A stretch of DNA of 64,000 nucleotides from JARDZU01 sp963730285. GTDB taxonomy: Bacteria; Actinomycetota; Acidimicrobiia; Spongiisociales; ZC4RG35. Shown here piece by piece: positions 33,955 to 43,023 of this stretch. The DNA is taken from positions 124,001-188,000 of the forward strand of contig CAVSQY010000009.1 in assembly GCA_963730285.1 (NCBI GenBank), in the 5' to 3' direction. Under the pieces are notes generated by a model that did no database searches, had not been told where the DNA came from, and saw only the letters and a program-made list of their open reading frames with translations. Within the stretch, counting starts at the first letter, position 1. Each line of letters begins with the position of its first letter. The position numbers and the translations under genes are program-made.

Positions 33955-35130
33955 ATGTCACCAAATCGTCGCGCCCGCGCCATCGTTGTCGGCACGATCC
34001 TTGCCATGACCGTGGCAGTGTTTTCCGTCGAATACACCGTCGAGCGTGGCGACACGCTGGGCCGGATCGCACGGGACAACAAGGTCTCGTTGGCCGATCT
34101 CGTCGCAATCAACAATATCGACAACCCAAATCTGATCTATCCCGGCCAGGTGCTCGTCATTCCGGGTGAGCAAGACCAGCCCGACATCGTCCATGTGGTT
34201 GCCCGTGGCGAGACTTTGGTCCGCATCGCCGGCACATATGGGGCCAGCGCCCTGGCCGTGGCGCGAGCCAACGGGTTGGTCCATCCGAACCTCATCTACC
34301 CCGGCCAGAAATTGGTCATCCCAGGTGACGGGACCACTTCGAGTAGCCCATCCACCTCTCCGGCGCCGAGTAGCGACGGTGAGAGCGAGGGATCCACCGA
34401 CAAGACACCCTCCACGTCTCGATCGGGCAAGTTCCACGTGGTCAAGGCGGGCGAGACGCTCGAGTCGATCGCCAAGCAATACTCAGGTGTTTCGGCAGCC
34501 GCAATCGCCGAGGCAAATGGCGTTGTCAACGGGAAGGTCTACACAGGAACCCGGCTCTTCTTGGACGGCCCCTCCTACACCGCGGGCGGGGGTAGCGGCG
34601 ACGGGACATATGTCGTCAAGAGTGGAGATCGTCTGGGAGACATCGCCGCCCACTACGGGACGACGCTCTCGGCCATCGCCAAGCTCAATGGCATCAGCAA
34701 CGTCAACCTGATCCGTTCGGGTCAGAGTCTCACCATCCCCGGAGCTTCCGGGTGGGTTTGCCCGGTCAGCTCGCCTTCCTACTTCAACGACTGGGGTTTC
34801 CCCCGAAGCGGGTCACGATTCCATGAGGGCAACGACCTGTTCACCAAGTATGGGAGTCCGGTCAAGGCCCCAATCTCGGGAACGGTCGAGCTCAAGACCG
34901 GCTCACTCGGGGGCCTGCAATTCAACCTCCACGGCTCCGACGGAGTCGAGTACCTGGGAAGCCATCTCTCCGCCTCGGAGAAAATCGGCAAGGTGAGCGC
35001 CGGGGACGTCATCGGCTACGTCGGGACTTCGGGCAATGCTCAGGGCACGAGCCCACATCTCCATTTCGGGATGTACATCGACGGACTGGCCATCAACCCC
35101 TATCCGACTCTCATCGCCAACGACTGCTGA
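33955..35130 (+). CDS. Secreted four-LysM M23 endopeptidase
   Basis: The 391-residue protein has a short basic N-terminus and a hydrophobic signal (residues 8-24). Four LysM repeats follow, each with a YxVxxGDTL-type start: near residues 26, 76, 160 and 218, the last two separated by Ser/Thr-rich and Gly-rich linkers. The C-terminal M23 domain has HEGNDLF and HLHFGMY, with the metal histidines and aspartate in place. It would bind peptidoglycan by the LysMs and cut cross-bridges. The signal region lacks a clear cleavage motif, so it may be anchored. Expression probably depends on the leader hairpin covering its ribosome site. Confidence 0.9.
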   Translation: MSPNRRARAIVVGTILAMTVAVFSVEYTVERGDTLGRIARDNKVSLADLVAINNIDNPNLIYPGQVLVIPGEQDQPDIVHVVARGETLVRIAGTYGASALAVARANGLVHPNLIYPGQKLVIPGDGTTSSSPSTSPAPSSDGESEGSTDKTPSTSRSGKFHVVKAGETLESIAKQYSGVSAAAIAEANGVVNGKVYTGTRLFLDGPSYTAGGGSGDGTYVVKSGDRLGDIAAHYGTTLSAIAKLNGISNVNLIRSGQSLTIPGASGWVCPVSSPSYFNDWGFPRSGSRFHEGNDLFTKYGSPVKAPISGTVELKTGSLGGLQFNLHGSDGVEYLGSHLSASEKIGKVSAGDVIGYVGTSGNAQGTSPHLHFGMYIDGLAINPYPTLIANDC

Positions 35131-35163
35131 AGCCATGATCGCCTTGCGGCCTCGGCATCACCG

Positions 35164-35775
35164 TCACGGCCCCGGCCGGTTGAGCTCGAAGCGATCACGA
35201 GTAGTCACGTAGGAGCTGCCGGAGAGGCGGCCAATGGCATCGAGCACCGCCGGGTCGACACGTGTCCCATCGAGGGCATCCTCGCGCACGTGGATGGCCA
35301 CGACCTCGCCCAGGACCATTCGGCTGCCGCGGTCGCCCCCAAACGAAATCACCTCCATCACCCTGCACTCGAGATTGGCGGGGGCCTCCGCCACCATCGG
35401 GGCGGCGACCTGAGTCCCAACCAGAGGAGTGAGGCCCGAGATGGCGAACTCGTCGTCGTCGGCATTGAAGACGCCAGAGGTGACATTCATGGCCTCCGCG
35501 AGCTCTACCGAGACCAGGTTCATGGTGAACTCGCCGCGCTCGGCCGCCAGCGTCGCAGAATCCTTGGGGCGATCCCGATGATGACCTGCAGCGAAGAGAA
35601 CGACGGGTGGCGACGTCGAGACGACATTGAAGAAGGAAAACGGGGCGAGGTTGAAGGTCCCGTTGTCGCGAACGGTCCCTATCCAACCAATGGGTCTCGG
35701 TATGACAAGGCCCGAGAGCAGCTTGTAGGCATCTTTCGACTCCGAACTGGTGAGATCGAAGGTCTTCTTCTTCAA
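35164..35775 (-). CDS. Flavin reductase-like (FMN-binding split barrel) protein
   Basis: The 203-residue protein has the family's phosphate/FMN region IPRPIGWIGTVRDNGTFNLAPFSFFNVVSTSPPVVLFA and the later segment GEFTMNLVS. It is likely a flavin reductase or flavin-binding protein donating reduced FMN, with an undefined partner. The start is a TTG overlapping the DUF885 stop (TTGA), so it is translated with that peptidase. The next neighbour to the left is the convergent LysM/M23 gene. Confidence 0.85.
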   Translation of the reverse strand: MKKKTFDLTSSESKDAYKLLSGLVIPRPIGWIGTVRDNGTFNLAPFSFFNVVSTSPPVVLFAAGHHRDRPKDSATLAAERGEFTMNLVSVELAEAMNVTSGVFNADDDEFAISGLTPLVGTQVAAPMVAEAPANLECRVMEVISFGGDRGSRMVLGEVVAIHVREDALDGTRVDPAVLDAIGRLSGSSYVTTRDRFELNRPGP

Positions 35776-37424
35776 GCCATCGCCTCTCGCAGGTGATCAA
35801 GCCTTATCGCGCCTGCTTCCAACAACCTGCGATGAAAATCCTTCCAATCGAGCTCGCCTCCAGCCCCCTCTCGCGCCTTGGCCCTGATGTCGAGGATCTC
35901 CCGCTCCCCGACCTTGTACGAGATCGCCTGCCCCGCCCAGCCGAGGTATCGCTTCACCTCCGATTCGGCCACATCGCGCGCTTGAAGGCCGATCTTCTCC
36001 ATGTAGTCCACCGCGAGGTCGTGATCCCAGACTCTCCCTCCATGCAAGGGTGCATCGTCGGGAATGACCTTTCCGAGGTGGGTCCCGATGTCGACCACCA
36101 CCCGAACGGAGCGAAACAGCTGGCTGGCAAGCAGACCGAGCCGATACTCGGGATTGTCGAAGTACCCGAGCTCGTCCATGAGACGCTCGGCGTAGAGAGC
36201 CCACCCTTCCCCCGAACCGGAGTACCAGATGAATTGTCTATGAAATCGGGAGAGCTTGGCCCTGGCCAACTCGGCAAAGCCAACTTGAAGATGGTGGCCG
36301 GGGAAACCCTCGTGATAGGCGGTGCTCACCTCCTGCCAATACGGGATCTGGGTCCTCTCCCCGGGGGCGTACCAGATGGAGCCCGGGCGTGAGAAGTCCT
36401 CGGAGGGACCGTGATACCAAGCCCCCAAGCTCCCACCGGGTGGTGCGATGTTGACCGTCACTTCTCGAATCTCCTGAGGGACGTCGAAGGCCGAGCCATT
36501 CAGCTGCTCCACGGCCTCCTCTTGCAGCCGTTTGACGAACCTGGCGAAGTCTTCGTGATCTCGGGAGGCCCTGGCCGGATCCGTGTCGAGAAGTGTGACC
36601 ACCTCGTCGATCGACCGATCAGGGTCGATCTCGGCTGCGGTCGTAGTCATCTCGCCCCGGAGACGATGCACCTCCTCCCACCCCCAGCGGTAAGTCTCGT
36701 CGGGGTCCAACTCCATCCCGAGGAAGTACTCCGCCCCGACCAGGTAGCGATCCCGTCCTACAGCATCCTCCGGTGCGGCATGGGGCAGATAGGACGATTC
36801 GAGCCAATCGGCAAAATCCGACGAGGCCTCCCTTGCCAGCCGGACGGCCTGCGCAACCCGGTCGGCATCACCACCACGCCCTGCGGCGCGAGATGTGAGA
36901 TCGTCGAACCGGGAGGAATCACCCGCCACCGAGCGCACCTGATCGATCACGCTGCGGACCTGACGACGCGCAGCGGTGCTCCCCTCGTCGAGCCCGACTT
37001 GCAGGCTGGCCCGATAACCCGCCAGTGGCTCGCCAAATGTCTCGAGGCGCTTGGCGATGTCCTCCCAGGCACCGGCGCCTTCGTCGGGAGCAATGTCAAA
37101 TGTGTCGCGCGCCTGTTGGAAAGGGCTGTAGATGTGATTGAGATCGCTCTTCCATTGGCCCGTCTCATGCCGGGCCAGAAGTGTTTGGAAGTACCCGACC
37201 AGAACCTTGGCCGCATGGGCCTGTACCGGGTCGGGATGGGCCAGATGGGGCTCGAGCTCGGCGCGAGCCGATGCCATGAGCCCGGCCTTCTCCGCTTCGC
37301 CGTCGGGAGAGAGATCGTCCCAGCGATCGTCGCGACCCGGTATCCCGTAGGTGGTGGCCAAAATCGGAGATAGATCGGCATAGGCCTCGGTAAGCCGATC
37401 CGCTATCTCAAATGGCTCGGGCAA
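35772..37424 (-). CDS. DUF885 family metallopeptidase-like protein
   Basis: The 550-residue protein has the zinc-binding pattern YHEGFPGHHLQ near residue 365, with histidine and glutamate, then the GWALYAERLMDELG helix and a GRVWDHDLAVDYM segment with DUF885 spacing. Members are putative carboxypeptidase-like enzymes. The open frame reaches 37589 but would cross the divergent kinase gene. A TTG at 37424 has GGGAGG about 6 nt upstream, and MPEPFEIADRLTEAY begins well. It is coupled to the flavin reductase gene. Confidence 0.86.
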   Translation of the reverse strand: MPEPFEIADRLTEAYADLSPILATTYGIPGRDDRWDDLSPDGEAEKAGLMASARAELEPHLAHPDPVQAHAAKVLVGYFQTLLARHETGQWKSDLNHIYSPFQQARDTFDIAPDEGAGAWEDIAKRLETFGEPLAGYRASLQVGLDEGSTAARRQVRSVIDQVRSVAGDSSRFDDLTSRAAGRGGDADRVAQAVRLAREASSDFADWLESSYLPHAAPEDAVGRDRYLVGAEYFLGMELDPDETYRWGWEEVHRLRGEMTTTAAEIDPDRSIDEVVTLLDTDPARASRDHEDFARFVKRLQEEAVEQLNGSAFDVPQEIREVTVNIAPPGGSLGAWYHGPSEDFSRPGSIWYAPGERTQIPYWQEVSTAYHEGFPGHHLQVGFAELARAKLSRFHRQFIWYSGSGEGWALYAERLMDELGYFDNPEYRLGLLASQLFRSVRVVVDIGTHLGKVIPDDAPLHGGRVWDHDLAVDYMEKIGLQARDVAESEVKRYLGWAGQAISYKVGEREILDIRAKAREGAGGELDWKDFHRRLLEAGAIRLDHLREAMA

Positions 37425-37453
37425 GTGTTCCTCCCAGTCAGTTCCGTGCGGCA

Positions 37454-37480
37454 GGCTAGACCTTCGGATCGGATCTAGCC
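37454..37480. promoter_or_regulatory. Inverted repeat in the DUF885 / kinase divergent region
   Basis: GGCTAGA (37454-37460) and TCTAGCC (37474-37480) are perfect 7-nt arms around a 13-nt centre, in the 64-bp gap between the two divergent starts. It may be an operator for one or both genes. Confidence 0.35.
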
Positions 37481-37488
37481 TTCCACCA

Positions 37489-38544
37489 GTGGACGACCTG
37501 ATCGAGGTTCGAGTCGACGAGTCCTTCGATCCCCAAGGCCTGGCATCGTGGCTGGAGGGCCAAGAGGGCTTGCCTCGAGGTGTCCCCATCGTTCGGCAGT
37601 TTGCCGGCGGGAAAGCGAACCTGACCTACCTTCTCGTCTTCCCCGACGACTCTGAAATGGTGCTGCGCCGGCCACCGCTCGGCCCGGTGCCGGCAGGCTC
37701 ACACGATATGGCGAGGGAGTATCGGGTGCTCTCCCGGCTCTGGCAGTCCTTTCCTGAGGCGCCACGTGCCTTCTCCCACTGTGAAGACGAGACGGTCATC
37801 GGAAGCCAATTCCTGTTGATGGAGCGCCGTCATGGGGTCGTGGTGCGTGATCGAGTCCCGGAAACTTTCGGCGGGGGTGCCGACCCGGATGCCAACCGCA
37901 AACTATCGACGGTGGTCATCGACACCCTGGCTGAGTTCCATGCCGTCGACCCGGCCCGATGCGGCCTGGACACCCTGGGTCACCCCGAGGGCTTCCTGGA
38001 ACGTCAGGTCGATGGGTGGGCAACCCGCTGGGAGCGCGCCCAGGAAACGCCATATCCCGTGGCCGATGAGGTTGCCGGGTGGCTTAGGGATCGAATCCCC
38101 CACGACGGGGACACCAGTCTCCTCCACAACGACTGGCGGCTGGACAACATGGCTGTCGATGCGGCCAACCCCGGGATCTGCACTGCGGTTTATGACTGGG
38201 ACATGGCGACCAGGGGAGACCCGTTGGCCGACGTCGGGACGCTCATGGCCTCCTGGTACGACCCGGGCGAGGAGAGATCGGCCCTCTCCCCCATGCCGAC
38301 CGATGCACCGGGCTGGCTCCCCCGAGGGCAGGCACTCGAGCGCTACGGGCAGATGTCCGGTCGATCCATGGGCCAGATCAACTGGTACGTGGTGTTCGGC
38401 ACCTGGAAACTGGGTGTCGTCCTCCAGCAGATCTACATCCGTTGGCTGCGTGGGCAAACTCAGGACGAGCGGTTCCGCCCCCTTGGTGAGGGAGCACGGG
38501 CCCTTTTCCGGGTGGCCGCGGAGAGACGCGCCGCGACGCGCTGA
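37489..38544 (+). CDS. APH-like phosphotransferase (ACAD10/11-type kinase domain)
   Basis: The 351-residue aminoglycoside-phosphotransferase-fold protein has the ATP-loop FAGGKANLTYLLV and the catalytic loop LLHNDWRLDNMAV (HxDxxxxN pattern kept). The metal aspartate is in VYDWDMATRGDPLADVG. The APH-like kinases fused to or next to acyl-CoA dehydrogenases phosphorylate 4-hydroxy acyl-CoAs, and this protein looks closest to that group. No dehydrogenase is adjacent here, so the substrate is open. GTG start, directly divergent from DUF885. Confidence 0.85.
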   Translation: MDDLIEVRVDESFDPQGLASWLEGQEGLPRGVPIVRQFAGGKANLTYLLVFPDDSEMVLRRPPLGPVPAGSHDMAREYRVLSRLWQSFPEAPRAFSHCEDETVIGSQFLLMERRHGVVVRDRVPETFGGGADPDANRKLSTVVIDTLAEFHAVDPARCGLDTLGHPEGFLERQVDGWATRWERAQETPYPVADEVAGWLRDRIPHDGDTSLLHNDWRLDNMAVDAANPGICTAVYDWDMATRGDPLADVGTLMASWYDPGEERSALSPMPTDAPGWLPRGQALERYGQMSGRSMGQINWYVVFGTWKLGVVLQQIYIRWLRGQTQDERFRPLGEGARALFRVAAERRAATR

Positions 38545-38613
38545 TCCGAGCTGACTCTCGACACTGCCCGCTTCCGAAGATGGCGGAATAGCTGATTGTC
38601 CACCTTGTTGTCT

Positions 38614-38636
38614 ATCTCCGCGGTCATTTCGGAGAT
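38614..38636 (+). promoter_or_regulatory. Possible ribosome-site hairpin before the DrrA-like gene
   Basis: ATCTCCG (38614-38620) pairs with CGGAGAT (38630-38636), loop 9 nt, and covers the GGAG site just upstream of the ATG at 38642. It could lower translation unless opened. Confidence 0.35.
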
Positions 38637-38641
38637 GTCAG

Positions 38642-39622
38642 ATGAATGCAATTGAAGCAGTCGATGTCGTCAAGACGTTCGGCGACGTGGAAGCACTTGG
38701 CGGGGTCTCATTGGCGGTTGAGCCCGGCGTGGTCTATGGGCTCCTCGGTCCCAATGGAGCGGGGAAGACCACCCTGATCCGGATTCTCGCCACCCTGCTC
38801 AAGCCGGACTCCGGCGAAGCTCGTGTCGCCGGCATCGACGCCTTGCACCGACCGATCGCGGTGAGACACAAGATCGGCCTGGCAGGTCAGGCCGCGGCCA
38901 TTGATGAGTTCCTCACCGGCCGGGAGAACGTCGAGATGGTGGGCAGGCTCTACAACCTCAACTCGGCGGAGGCGTCGAGACGAGCAGAGGAAGTTCTCGA
39001 GCGCATCCACCTGATCGAGGCCGCCGACAGACAGGTGAAGACCTACTCCGGAGGCATGCGCCGCCGCTTGGACCTCGCCGCTTCGCTCGTTGGCCGCCCC
39101 GAGGTCCTTTTTCTCGACGAGCCCACGACCGGGGTGGACCCGGGGAGTCGTCTCGATCTATGGGACCTGATCGAGGAGCTGGTAGAAGGCGGGACAACCC
39201 TCCTTCTCACCACGCAATACCTCGAAGAAGCCGACCGACTCGCCGACCGCATTGGTGTCATCGACCTCGGCAAGCTGATAGCCGAAGGCACGTCAGATGA
39301 GTTGAAGGGCCAGCTCGGCGGTGACGTGGTCGAGATCCACGTGGATGGCGACGACAAGTCGCAGGCAATCGAGGCCATGAAGCGGGTCTCCGGGGAGGAT
39401 CCGACGATCGAGGGCTTTTCACTGTCCATTCCCGCGCCACAGGGCGCTCAGACCCTCACTGCCGTGGTCCGAGAGTTGGACGAGCGACGGATCAAGCCGA
39501 AGGACATCGCACTGAGGAAGCCGACACTCGACGATGTGTTCCTCACCCTCACCGGGCGCAAGGCGGAGATCGGGTCGGCGGAGGGCAACGGGCGTCGCAA
39601 GAGAAGGAGCAGCCGGGTATGA
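38642..39622 (+). CDS. DrrA-like ABC exporter ATPase
   Basis: The 326-residue ATPase has Walker A GPNGAGKTT, signature YSGGMRRRLDLAASL, Walker B VLFLDEPTTGVDP, and the DrrA-type tail after about residue 230. Family members drive efflux of drugs or lipids through a separate ABC-2 permease. The stop overlaps the permease start (ATGA). The ATP site is intact. Confidence 0.9.
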   Translation: MNAIEAVDVVKTFGDVEALGGVSLAVEPGVVYGLLGPNGAGKTTLIRILATLLKPDSGEARVAGIDALHRPIAVRHKIGLAGQAAAIDEFLTGRENVEMVGRLYNLNSAEASRRAEEVLERIHLIEAADRQVKTYSGGMRRRLDLAASLVGRPEVLFLDEPTTGVDPGSRLDLWDLIEELVEGGTTLLLTTQYLEEADRLADRIGVIDLGKLIAEGTSDELKGQLGGDVVEIHVDGDDKSQAIEAMKRVSGEDPTIEGFSLSIPAPQGAQTLTAVVRELDERRIKPKDIALRKPTLDDVFLTLTGRKAEIGSAEGNGRRKRRSSRV

Positions 39623-40458
39623 CCACGAGAGTCGAGAACATCCCGAATCGCATTGGATTCCGCGCAGGATTGACTCACACGAGGGTCATCACCAAGCGAA
39701 ACCTCTTGCGAAACATCCGCCTGCCCCAATTGGTGGTGTTCGCAACCATCCAACCGGTCATGTTCCTCCTGTTGTTCAATTACGTCTTTGGTGGGGCGCT
39801 CACCACCGGCATAGCGGGCGCCTCGGGTGATTACATCAACTGGCTGATCCCGGGGATCCTGGTGCAGACCGCAGTGTTCGGGGCCGCTCAAACCTCACTG
39901 GGTTTGACCGAGGACCTGGCTGCTGGCGTGATCGATCGCTTTCGATCTCTGCCCATGGCCCGCTCCGCCGTATTGACCGGTCGAACATTCGCCGACTTGA
40001 CCAGGAACGCCTTCGTCAACACCCTGATGTTGCTCGTGGGGTTCCTCCTTGGCTGGAGATTCGATCAGGGATTCCTCCGCATGGGCCTGGGCGTGGCCCT
40101 GGTGTTGCTCTTCGGATACGCCATGTCATGGCTGATGGGGACCATTGGCCTCGCCGTGAAGAACCCGGAGGCGGCCCAGACAGCGGGATTTCTCCCGATC
40201 TTCCCCCTGGTATTTGCTTCCTCGGTCTTCGTACCCACTCAAACGATGCCTGCATGGCTGCAGGGCTTTGCGGAGAACCAACCGATAACCGTCCTCACCA
40301 ACACAGCCAGGTCGCTCATGATCAACGAGCAGGCCCTGGCCCCACTCGGTCTCTCCGACACCTCCACCCTCATCCTCCAGTCGCTGGGGTGGATCGCGGT
40401 GTTGCTGCTGGTGTTCGTGCCACTTGCAATCCGCCAGTATCGACGCGCCGTCGGCTGA
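39619..40458 (+). CDS. DrrB-like ABC-2 permease
   Basis: The 279-residue membrane protein has six helices and the ABC-2 segments TKRNLLRNIRLPQLVVFATIQP at the start and FASSVFVPTQTMPAWLQGFA in the middle. It is the membrane partner of the preceding ATPase, translated with it by a 4-nt overlap. The cargo is unknown; daunorubicin-type drugs or cell-envelope lipids are the range for the family. Confidence 0.9.
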   Translation: MTTRVENIPNRIGFRAGLTHTRVITKRNLLRNIRLPQLVVFATIQPVMFLLLFNYVFGGALTTGIAGASGDYINWLIPGILVQTAVFGAAQTSLGLTEDLAAGVIDRFRSLPMARSAVLTGRTFADLTRNAFVNTLMLLVGFLLGWRFDQGFLRMGLGVALVLLFGYAMSWLMGTIGLAVKNPEAAQTAGFLPIFPLVFASSVFVPTQTMPAWLQGFAENQPITVLTNTARSLMINEQALAPLGLSDTSTLILQSLGWIAVLLLVFVPLAIRQYRRAVG

Positions 40459-40518
40459 AAGCCCGGGCTCGGCCGAACGACGCCGCGGCTTTGGTACTTT
40501 TGGCGCCCAACGAGCCCC

Positions 40519-40673
40519 ACGGAGCTGCCCACCGGCACGGTGACCTTCCTCTTTACGGACTGGCGGCAGCCAGGGCTGCGCTGGGCGGGCAGGCATTCAC
40601 CAGTCAGACCATCGCCGGGGAAGAGCTCAGCCTCGATGATGCGATGGAGTTGCTGACTGCAAGACCCCGATGA
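40519..40673 (+). pseudogene. Remnant of a large class III cyclase/ATPase regulator gene with internal deletion
   Basis: From 40519 the codons read TELPTGTVTFLFTD, the usual opening of actinobacterial proteins with a class III nucleotidyl cyclase domain and a large ATPase/TPR part. The next codons in that frame do not continue the domain (no IEGST). From 40560 a shifted frame reads LAAARAALGGQAF and then GEELSLDDAMELL, ending in a TGA at 40671; this resembles the C-terminal end of the same proteins. So the first 14 codons and the last 37 seem joined, with the middle (about 1000 codons) lost. Recognised by pattern only, without a search. Confidence 0.6.
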
Positions 40674-40674
40674 C

Positions 40675-41238
40675 TCAGTAATCGATGCCGCGTTTGGCCA
40701 TGATGCCCTGGTCGAAGGCATGTTTGACCTTCCGCATCTCGGTAACCGTGTCCGCAGCCTCCATCAGGGCGTCGGGGGCGTCGCGACCCGTCAGGATGAG
40801 ACTGACCTTGTCGGGTCGACCGGAGACGACCGAGACGACCTCATCCATCTCGATCCACCCCCAATTGATCGGGTAGGTGACCTCGTCGAGGATCACCAGG
40901 TCGTAGTCGCCCGAGTTGATCAGTGCCATGGCGTGGCGCCATGCCTCCATCGCAATTGCTTGGGACTCGTCCATGTCGGCCGAGTCCCAAGTGAAGCCAT
41001 CGCCGAGTGCCCACCAATCCATCCCGAGCTGACGCCCGATCGTCTCCTCCCCGACCTTCCACTCACCGGACTTCAGGAATTGGACCACGGCGACCTTCCA
41101 ACCGCGGGCGATCGCACGAATGGCAGTCCCAAAGGCGGCTGTCGATTTCCCCTTGCCGTCACCCGTGTTGACCAACACCAGGGATCCGGCATGGGTGGTC
41201 GCCCGCGGAGGGCCTTCGGTCGGCGGATGATCAGTCAT
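40675..41238 (-). CDS. cobO: Corrinoid adenosyltransferase, CobO/BtuR type
   Basis: The 187-residue P-loop enzyme has the Walker-type loop NTGDGKGKST near residue 27, VAVVQFLKSGEWK and VILDEVTYPINWGWI, and ends in KHAFDQGIMAKRGIDY, all hallmarks of the BtuR/CobO family. It adenosylates cobalamin or cobinamide to the coenzyme form. It is the last gene of the riboswitch-controlled btuFCD-cobO unit, and its start lies 8 nt inside btuD. It can serve B12 salvage; no other cobalamin synthesis genes are in the window. Confidence 0.93.
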   Translation of the reverse strand: MTDHPPTEGPPRATTHAGSLVLVNTGDGKGKSTAAFGTAIRAIARGWKVAVVQFLKSGEWKVGEETIGRQLGMDWWALGDGFTWDSADMDESQAIAMEAWRHAMALINSGDYDLVILDEVTYPINWGWIEMDEVVSVVSGRPDKVSLILTGRDAPDALMEAADTVTEMRKVKHAFDQGIMAKRGIDY

Positions 41239-41986
41239 GTGAGCTTCTGGTCGGGATCACAGATGGCCCGTCCCCATTTCGAATAACGCGGATGCCGGCA
41301 CCGTAGTGCGGGACGAGCAAGTCCTCGGTGAGCACGGTCTCGGGCGGGCCGTCGGCAACCACCCGGCCGCCCGAGAGCATGACAAGCCGCCGGGCGAAAC
41401 GACCGGCGAGAGTCAAGTCATGGATGGCAGTCACAACGGTTAGGCCCATCTGGCGGCGCAGGTCGTCGACCAATTCCAGCACCTCGATGGCATGCCCGAT
41501 GTCGAGGCTGGATGTTGGCTCATCGAGGAGGAGCACCGGAGCCTCCTGGGCCAGGGCTCGGGCCAGGACCGCACGCTGGGCCTCACCACCCGAGAGAGTG
41601 GCAAGTGCGCGTCCTGAGAGCTCTACGAGACCTAGACGCTCGATGGCCGTTCGCGCCGAACGAATATCTTCGCTGGATTCCGAGCCGAAATACCCGACGT
41701 GAGGGGTTCGTCCAAGTAGGACGTAGTTGGCCAGGCTCATCTCGTCGGGGAGATGAGGTCGCTGTGGCATCCAGGCGATGTCAAGCCCGATTCGGGCGGC
41801 TCTCCCGTTGAGATCGACAGAGCCGGCATGGGGCGTGATCCCCGCCGCGGCCTTGAGCATTGTCGACTTGCCTGCACCATTCGGCCCGATCAGCGCCAGC
41901 CACTCACCGTCGGCCGCCTCGAGGTCGATAGGCCCGAGAACCACTCGCGGGCCGTAGGAGACCCTCACATCGTGCCATCCGATCAT
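41231..41986 (-). CDS. btuD: Vitamin B12 ABC transporter ATPase
   Basis: The 251-residue ATPase has Walker A GPNGAGKST, signature LSGGEAQRAVLARAL, Walker B VLLLDEPTSSLD and the switch histidine in AIHDLTLA. It belongs to the FecE/BtuD group that pairs with FecCD-type permeases. Its ATG overlaps the btuC stop (ATGA). B12 is assigned because of the riboswitch and cobO; iron siderophores would otherwise be possible. Confidence 0.9.
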   Translation of the reverse strand: MIGWHDVRVSYGPRVVLGPIDLEAADGEWLALIGPNGAGKSTMLKAAAGITPHAGSVDLNGRAARIGLDIAWMPQRPHLPDEMSLANYVLLGRTPHVGYFGSESSEDIRSARTAIERLGLVELSGRALATLSGGEAQRAVLARALAQEAPVLLLDEPTSSLDIGHAIEVLELVDDLRRQMGLTVVTAIHDLTLAGRFARRLVMLSGGRVVADGPPETVLTEDLLVPHYGAGIRVIRNGDGPSVIPTRSSHD

Positions 41987-43023
41987 GAGCTGCCCCTCAT
42001 GGTCTTCAGCACGACCAAGAAGAATGGGGCTCCCAACAGGGCGGTCACCACCCCGATTGGCAGCTCACCGGGGGCGACCAGGGTTCGTGCCCCCAAGTCG
42101 GCGAGCATGAGGAACGCCGCTCCATACACGAGCGAGAGGGGAATGATCACCCGATAGCTCCAGCCGGTGAGCAGGCGAACCGTGTGGGGGACGATGATGC
42201 CGACAAACCCGATCAGCCCGCTCACCGACACCGCTGCAGCGGTGGCCAGCGTGGCGGCCAGCACCACCGTGGCACGCACGCGTGTGACGTTCACACCGAG
42301 GCCGGCCGCCTCCTCGTCGCCGACGGCGAGAACGTCCAGCAGGCGGCGATGGAACAGGAGCAAGATGGACGCGAGGGCCGCATACGGGACGAGTGACCAG
42401 ACCTCACTCCAACCCACCGTGACCAGCCGGCCCAGGATCCACGAGTAGACCTCACGCAACGTGTCGTAGTTCCTCTGCAAGAGGAATGTCTGGATCGACG
42501 TGGCGAAGGCGGCGACGGCCACCCCGGCCAGGATGAGCGATGTCGTGGTCCGGCCCCCCACGGTGCGACTCAGCAGATAGGTGGCACCGACCGCGAGCAA
42601 TCCCCCAAGGAACGCCATGGGCGCCAGCAGGGCCGTCCCTCCCCCGGCGCCGATCACGACGGTGGCACCCAGGCCGGCGCCGGCGGCGACACCGAGCAGA
42701 TATGGATCCGCGAGCGGATTTCGGAAGACACCCTGATAGCCGGCGCCGGCGACCGACAGCACACTCCCGACCAGGGCGCCCATCACCACTCTGGGAAGGC
42801 GCAGCTCGAAGAGGATCCGGTACTCGACCGTGCTGAGCCCATGATCGACGGTCACACCGGGGAGACGATCGAGCAGAGCGCCGACGACGGCAACGGGCGA
42901 CAGATGGACCGCCCCCACCAGTGTGGCCACCAGCCCGAGTATGACCAGGATCGCGCCGGCGACCGCAATACGAGCCACTCCGACTGTCACCACTCCCGGT
43001 CCAGGCCCGGGCTCGGTGCTCAA
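41983..43023 (-). CDS. btuC: Vitamin B12 ABC transporter permease (FecCD family)
   Basis: The 346-residue protein has about ten helices and the FecCD motifs LRLPRVVMGALVGS, GYQGVFRNPLADPYLLGV and VGLIVPHTVRLL-type loops near the end. It forms a homodimeric channel. The start is a TTG overlapping the btuF stop (TTGA). It is coupled on both sides and is expected to move B12 with BtuF and BtuD. Confidence 0.9.
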   Translation of the reverse strand: MSTEPGPGPGVVTVGVARIAVAGAILVILGLVATLVGAVHLSPVAVVGALLDRLPGVTVDHGLSTVEYRILFELRLPRVVMGALVGSVLSVAGAGYQGVFRNPLADPYLLGVAAGAGLGATVVIGAGGGTALLAPMAFLGGLLAVGATYLLSRTVGGRTTTSLILAGVAVAAFATSIQTFLLQRNYDTLREVYSWILGRLVTVGWSEVWSLVPYAALASILLLFHRRLLDVLAVGDEEAAGLGVNVTRVRATVVLAATLATAAAVSVSGLIGFVGIIVPHTVRLLTGWSYRVIIPLSLVYGAAFLMLADLGARTLVAPGELPIGVVTALLGAPFFLVVLKTMRGSS

